In this document: positions 61,952 through 64,000 of the stretch, in pieces
How the letters are laid out: the number at the start of each line of letters is the position of its first letter
How positions within the stretch are numbered: the stretch's first letter is position 1
Source: Bemisia tabaci
Lineage: Eukaryota; Arthropoda; Insecta; Hemiptera; Aleyrodidae
NCBI RefSeq assembly: GCF_918797505.1
Contig: NC_092795.1
Span: 15,549,131 to 15,613,130, forward strand
DNA: 64,000 nt
Direction: 5' to 3'
Program-made: the position numbers and the translations under genes
Notes under the pieces: generated by a model
Seen by the model: only the letters and a program-made list of their open reading frames with translations
The model's database searches: none
What the model was told of the DNA's origin: nothing

Positions 61952-63971
61952 TTAAGATGCAGCACCACCAGACCTAAAACATGTAAAAATATCGTAAGTG
62001 ATCCTCACAAAGGATTCTCATTTACAGAAATTTTGCAGAATAAGTTTTCCAAAAAAATATAATGCTAAAAATTTACAATTAAATGTTTGTTCTCCACTAT
62101 TGCTATTTTAATCAATGAGATCACTTGTTATTTTCATTTATCATTGGCAGATCTAAAGTCCCATAATACAAGCTTAGTAAAATTTTTATTATCCACCAGT
62201 TACTCCGTAATCTACTGTAATCTTCTTCCTAATTTTTCCAAGATAAAAGCAGATCATCACAATTTTTGCTCACAGTGGATTATTAAAAATTGAAAAAATA
62301 AATAAATAAGAATAATAATTGACAAACTATAGGGAGTATTGTGTACTTGATGAATGAAGTCTACTCAAAGACCATTCCACAAGTTTGCAGGTATGCCTAA
62401 AATTTATTGCTCCGTAAAAGGTAAGGGGAAGTTTTTTCCTCAATACTTACTTTAGTGCTTTGAATCGCTCTTTTTCATGGTTGTTTTCGGGAGGCTCACA
62501 TTCAAAAGATGCCAATGCTAATGCTGTTCAATGAAAAACAGAAAAAACGAATAGATAAAAAAAATAGAGAGCATATAAACATAAAATTAAAAATAATGCC
62601 TTAAAAAACATAATTAAGTAAAGAGAATTTTTCTTGGTGCTTAGATATTTGTTGCAGAAAATGGTGCCAGGATAGAAAACCTTAAATTTTGTTGGACAAT
62701 GGTTATTTAGGAACCATCTATAGTTGAACATATCAATTGGTGAAAATTGAGCTGCATGGATTTCAATGTTGCTTGATGAAGCATAAAAAAATGTTCCTGA
62801 TACCTCTTTTTTATGACTTCCAAAAACAATGCAATTCATCTTAACATAATAATTAAAATGACTTAAATTTATCAAATTCCATCTGACTGTAAAAGAGAGA
62901 AAATGGGGATTTCAATATTTTTAAGTGCATAAAAAACCACACTTACATTTAAATGGTAGCGTAGAGAATGGTTAAAAGTAATTGAGTAAAGCAACAGATC
63001 GTGAAAAACGATAGTGCATCTGTTTCCTATTTCTCTCACGTTTGAACACAAGGGAATTTGAGACAAGAAATACTCCACACTTATCATTGAAGATTAGTTT
63101 CTGGAGATGTCTCAGAGACAAAAGTGTGCACATGCTATTTAAAGCAAAGTTTTACAACAAATTCAATGAAACTTACCATTTTCTGATAAAACTGGACTAG
63201 CTTGAAGGAATGCAATTAGTTTATGGTTTTTCTCAAAAGGACACGCAACTTGTTTCCAACTGATAAACTCTGTTACTTGTTTTGCTAACTCCCAAAATTT
63301 TTTAAAATTGATATGACCATTGCGTAATCTGGAAAGAGAGAAAAACAGAAAAATACATTTTTCTATTAGAACGCAAAAGGATTCTTTCAGTATCACAAAA
63401 TGCATTTATTCTAATTTTTCGACCGCCTCTGCTCCTCATAACACACAGCTGCACATTCATGCATAGCACATTTTTGCGTAGCCTGCATAAGATAAAAAAT
63501 TAATTGTATTCACAGTCAGGGATTCATTTTTGATCACCCTAATATAAAACTTCCATTAGTCTCGCCAACGTCTATTGATAATAGTTAAAAGAAAGAAGAG
63601 GACTTCTTCAACATCATTTCAGCTAAAACATAAGGACACACATTTCTTTGAAACTTTTTCACTTATTTACATTTGCTCTGCTCTCTTCTAAAACATGACT
63701 GAGATGAGGATCATCACTACAGAGTTAAAAAAAAATAAGATGATTGATGTTATAAATCTTTTACTTACTTGTTCGAACATCCTTCATTTAAAAAGTAAAG
63801 ATCTTTGACTAAAAGTGAGAAAAATGGAATGACTATGCGTTGTCTTAAGTCTGTGGCCCCTGCTGAGCGCCACATCGCAGCTTTCAGTGTTGAACGATAA
63901 CTACTGAAATTGGATGATGGATCCATCTGATGCTCTAAGACAGAAAATTTAGCAGACTGCACCTTGTTCCA
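61952..63971 (-). CDS. RapGEF2/6-like (PDZ-GEF) Rap guanine nucleotide exchange factor, 3' part
   Basis: Exchange factor that loads Rap GTPases with GTP at the membrane and cell junctions. Four coding exons are in the window, in transcript order: 63769-63971, 63177-63328, 62451-62523 and 61952-61973. All have GT/AG borders and fit in phase, giving about 149 codons. They encode the second half of a RasGEF (CDC25-homology) domain. Diagnostic blocks are SVLEHQMDPSSNF, IPFFSLLVKDLYFLNEGCSN, INFKKFWELAKQ and SWKQVACPFEK. These match my memory of RAPGEF2/RAPGEF6 and Drosophila Gef26 far better than EPAC or C3G. The last exon adds only SGGAAS before the stop, so the long C-terminal tail of known PDZ-GEFs is absent in this model. 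The gene starts right of the window, so cNMP-binding, PDZ and RA domains cannot be checked here. Confidence 0.9.
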
Positions 63972-64000
63972 CTGAAAAAGAGAAGGGAAGGGAAGAATAA

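Overview
The window is eukaryotic and most likely from an insect genome. It has AT-rich introns with GT/AG borders, a Drice-type effector caspase, a cathepsin B, a PDZ-GEF-type Rap exchange factor, and a very dense load of short palindromic DNA transposons. The repeat style and the cathepsin B and caspase sequences suggest a hemipteran such as a whitefly. That is inference from memory, not a database result.

Layout. Positions 1 to about 30,000 hold no host gene I can support. This part is a transposon-rich stretch. It contains a 3.04 kb element with ~490 bp terminal inverted repeats carrying a broken FEN1/XPG-like nuclease gene (4740-7780), six copies of a ~164 bp hAT-type MITE (four with exact or one-mismatch 8 bp target duplications), and four copies of a Transib-type MITE that starts with CACAGTG or variants (three with exact 5 bp CGNCG duplications). 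It also has a pogo/Tigger-like MITE, a mariner-like MITE with a 25-G run, a 0.9 kb element with a hairpin core, and several long foldback elements.

Positions 30,064 to about 39,840 hold a five-exon caspase gene on the + strand. The deduced protein is 498 residues with a 228-residue Pro/Ser-rich, acidic prodomain. Its introns contain transposons, a tandem repeat, a hexanucleotide microsatellite and a 5'-truncated retroposon. About 8 kb of AT-rich sequence follows with no convincing gene. A six-exon cathepsin B gene (342 residues, + strand) runs from 48,201 to 54,478, with a likely 5' UTR intron upstream. The right edge (61,952-63,971, - strand) holds the last four coding exons of a RapGEF2/6-like gene, which converges on cathepsin B. 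Its earlier exons lie beyond the window.

The three genes share no pathway visible here: one is apoptotic, one is lysosomal or digestive proteolysis, one is Rap GTPase signalling. The most unusual material is the transposon with the FEN-like nuclease, the RSS-like Transib MITE family, and the recurrent poly-G tracts, some of which sit inside transposons.
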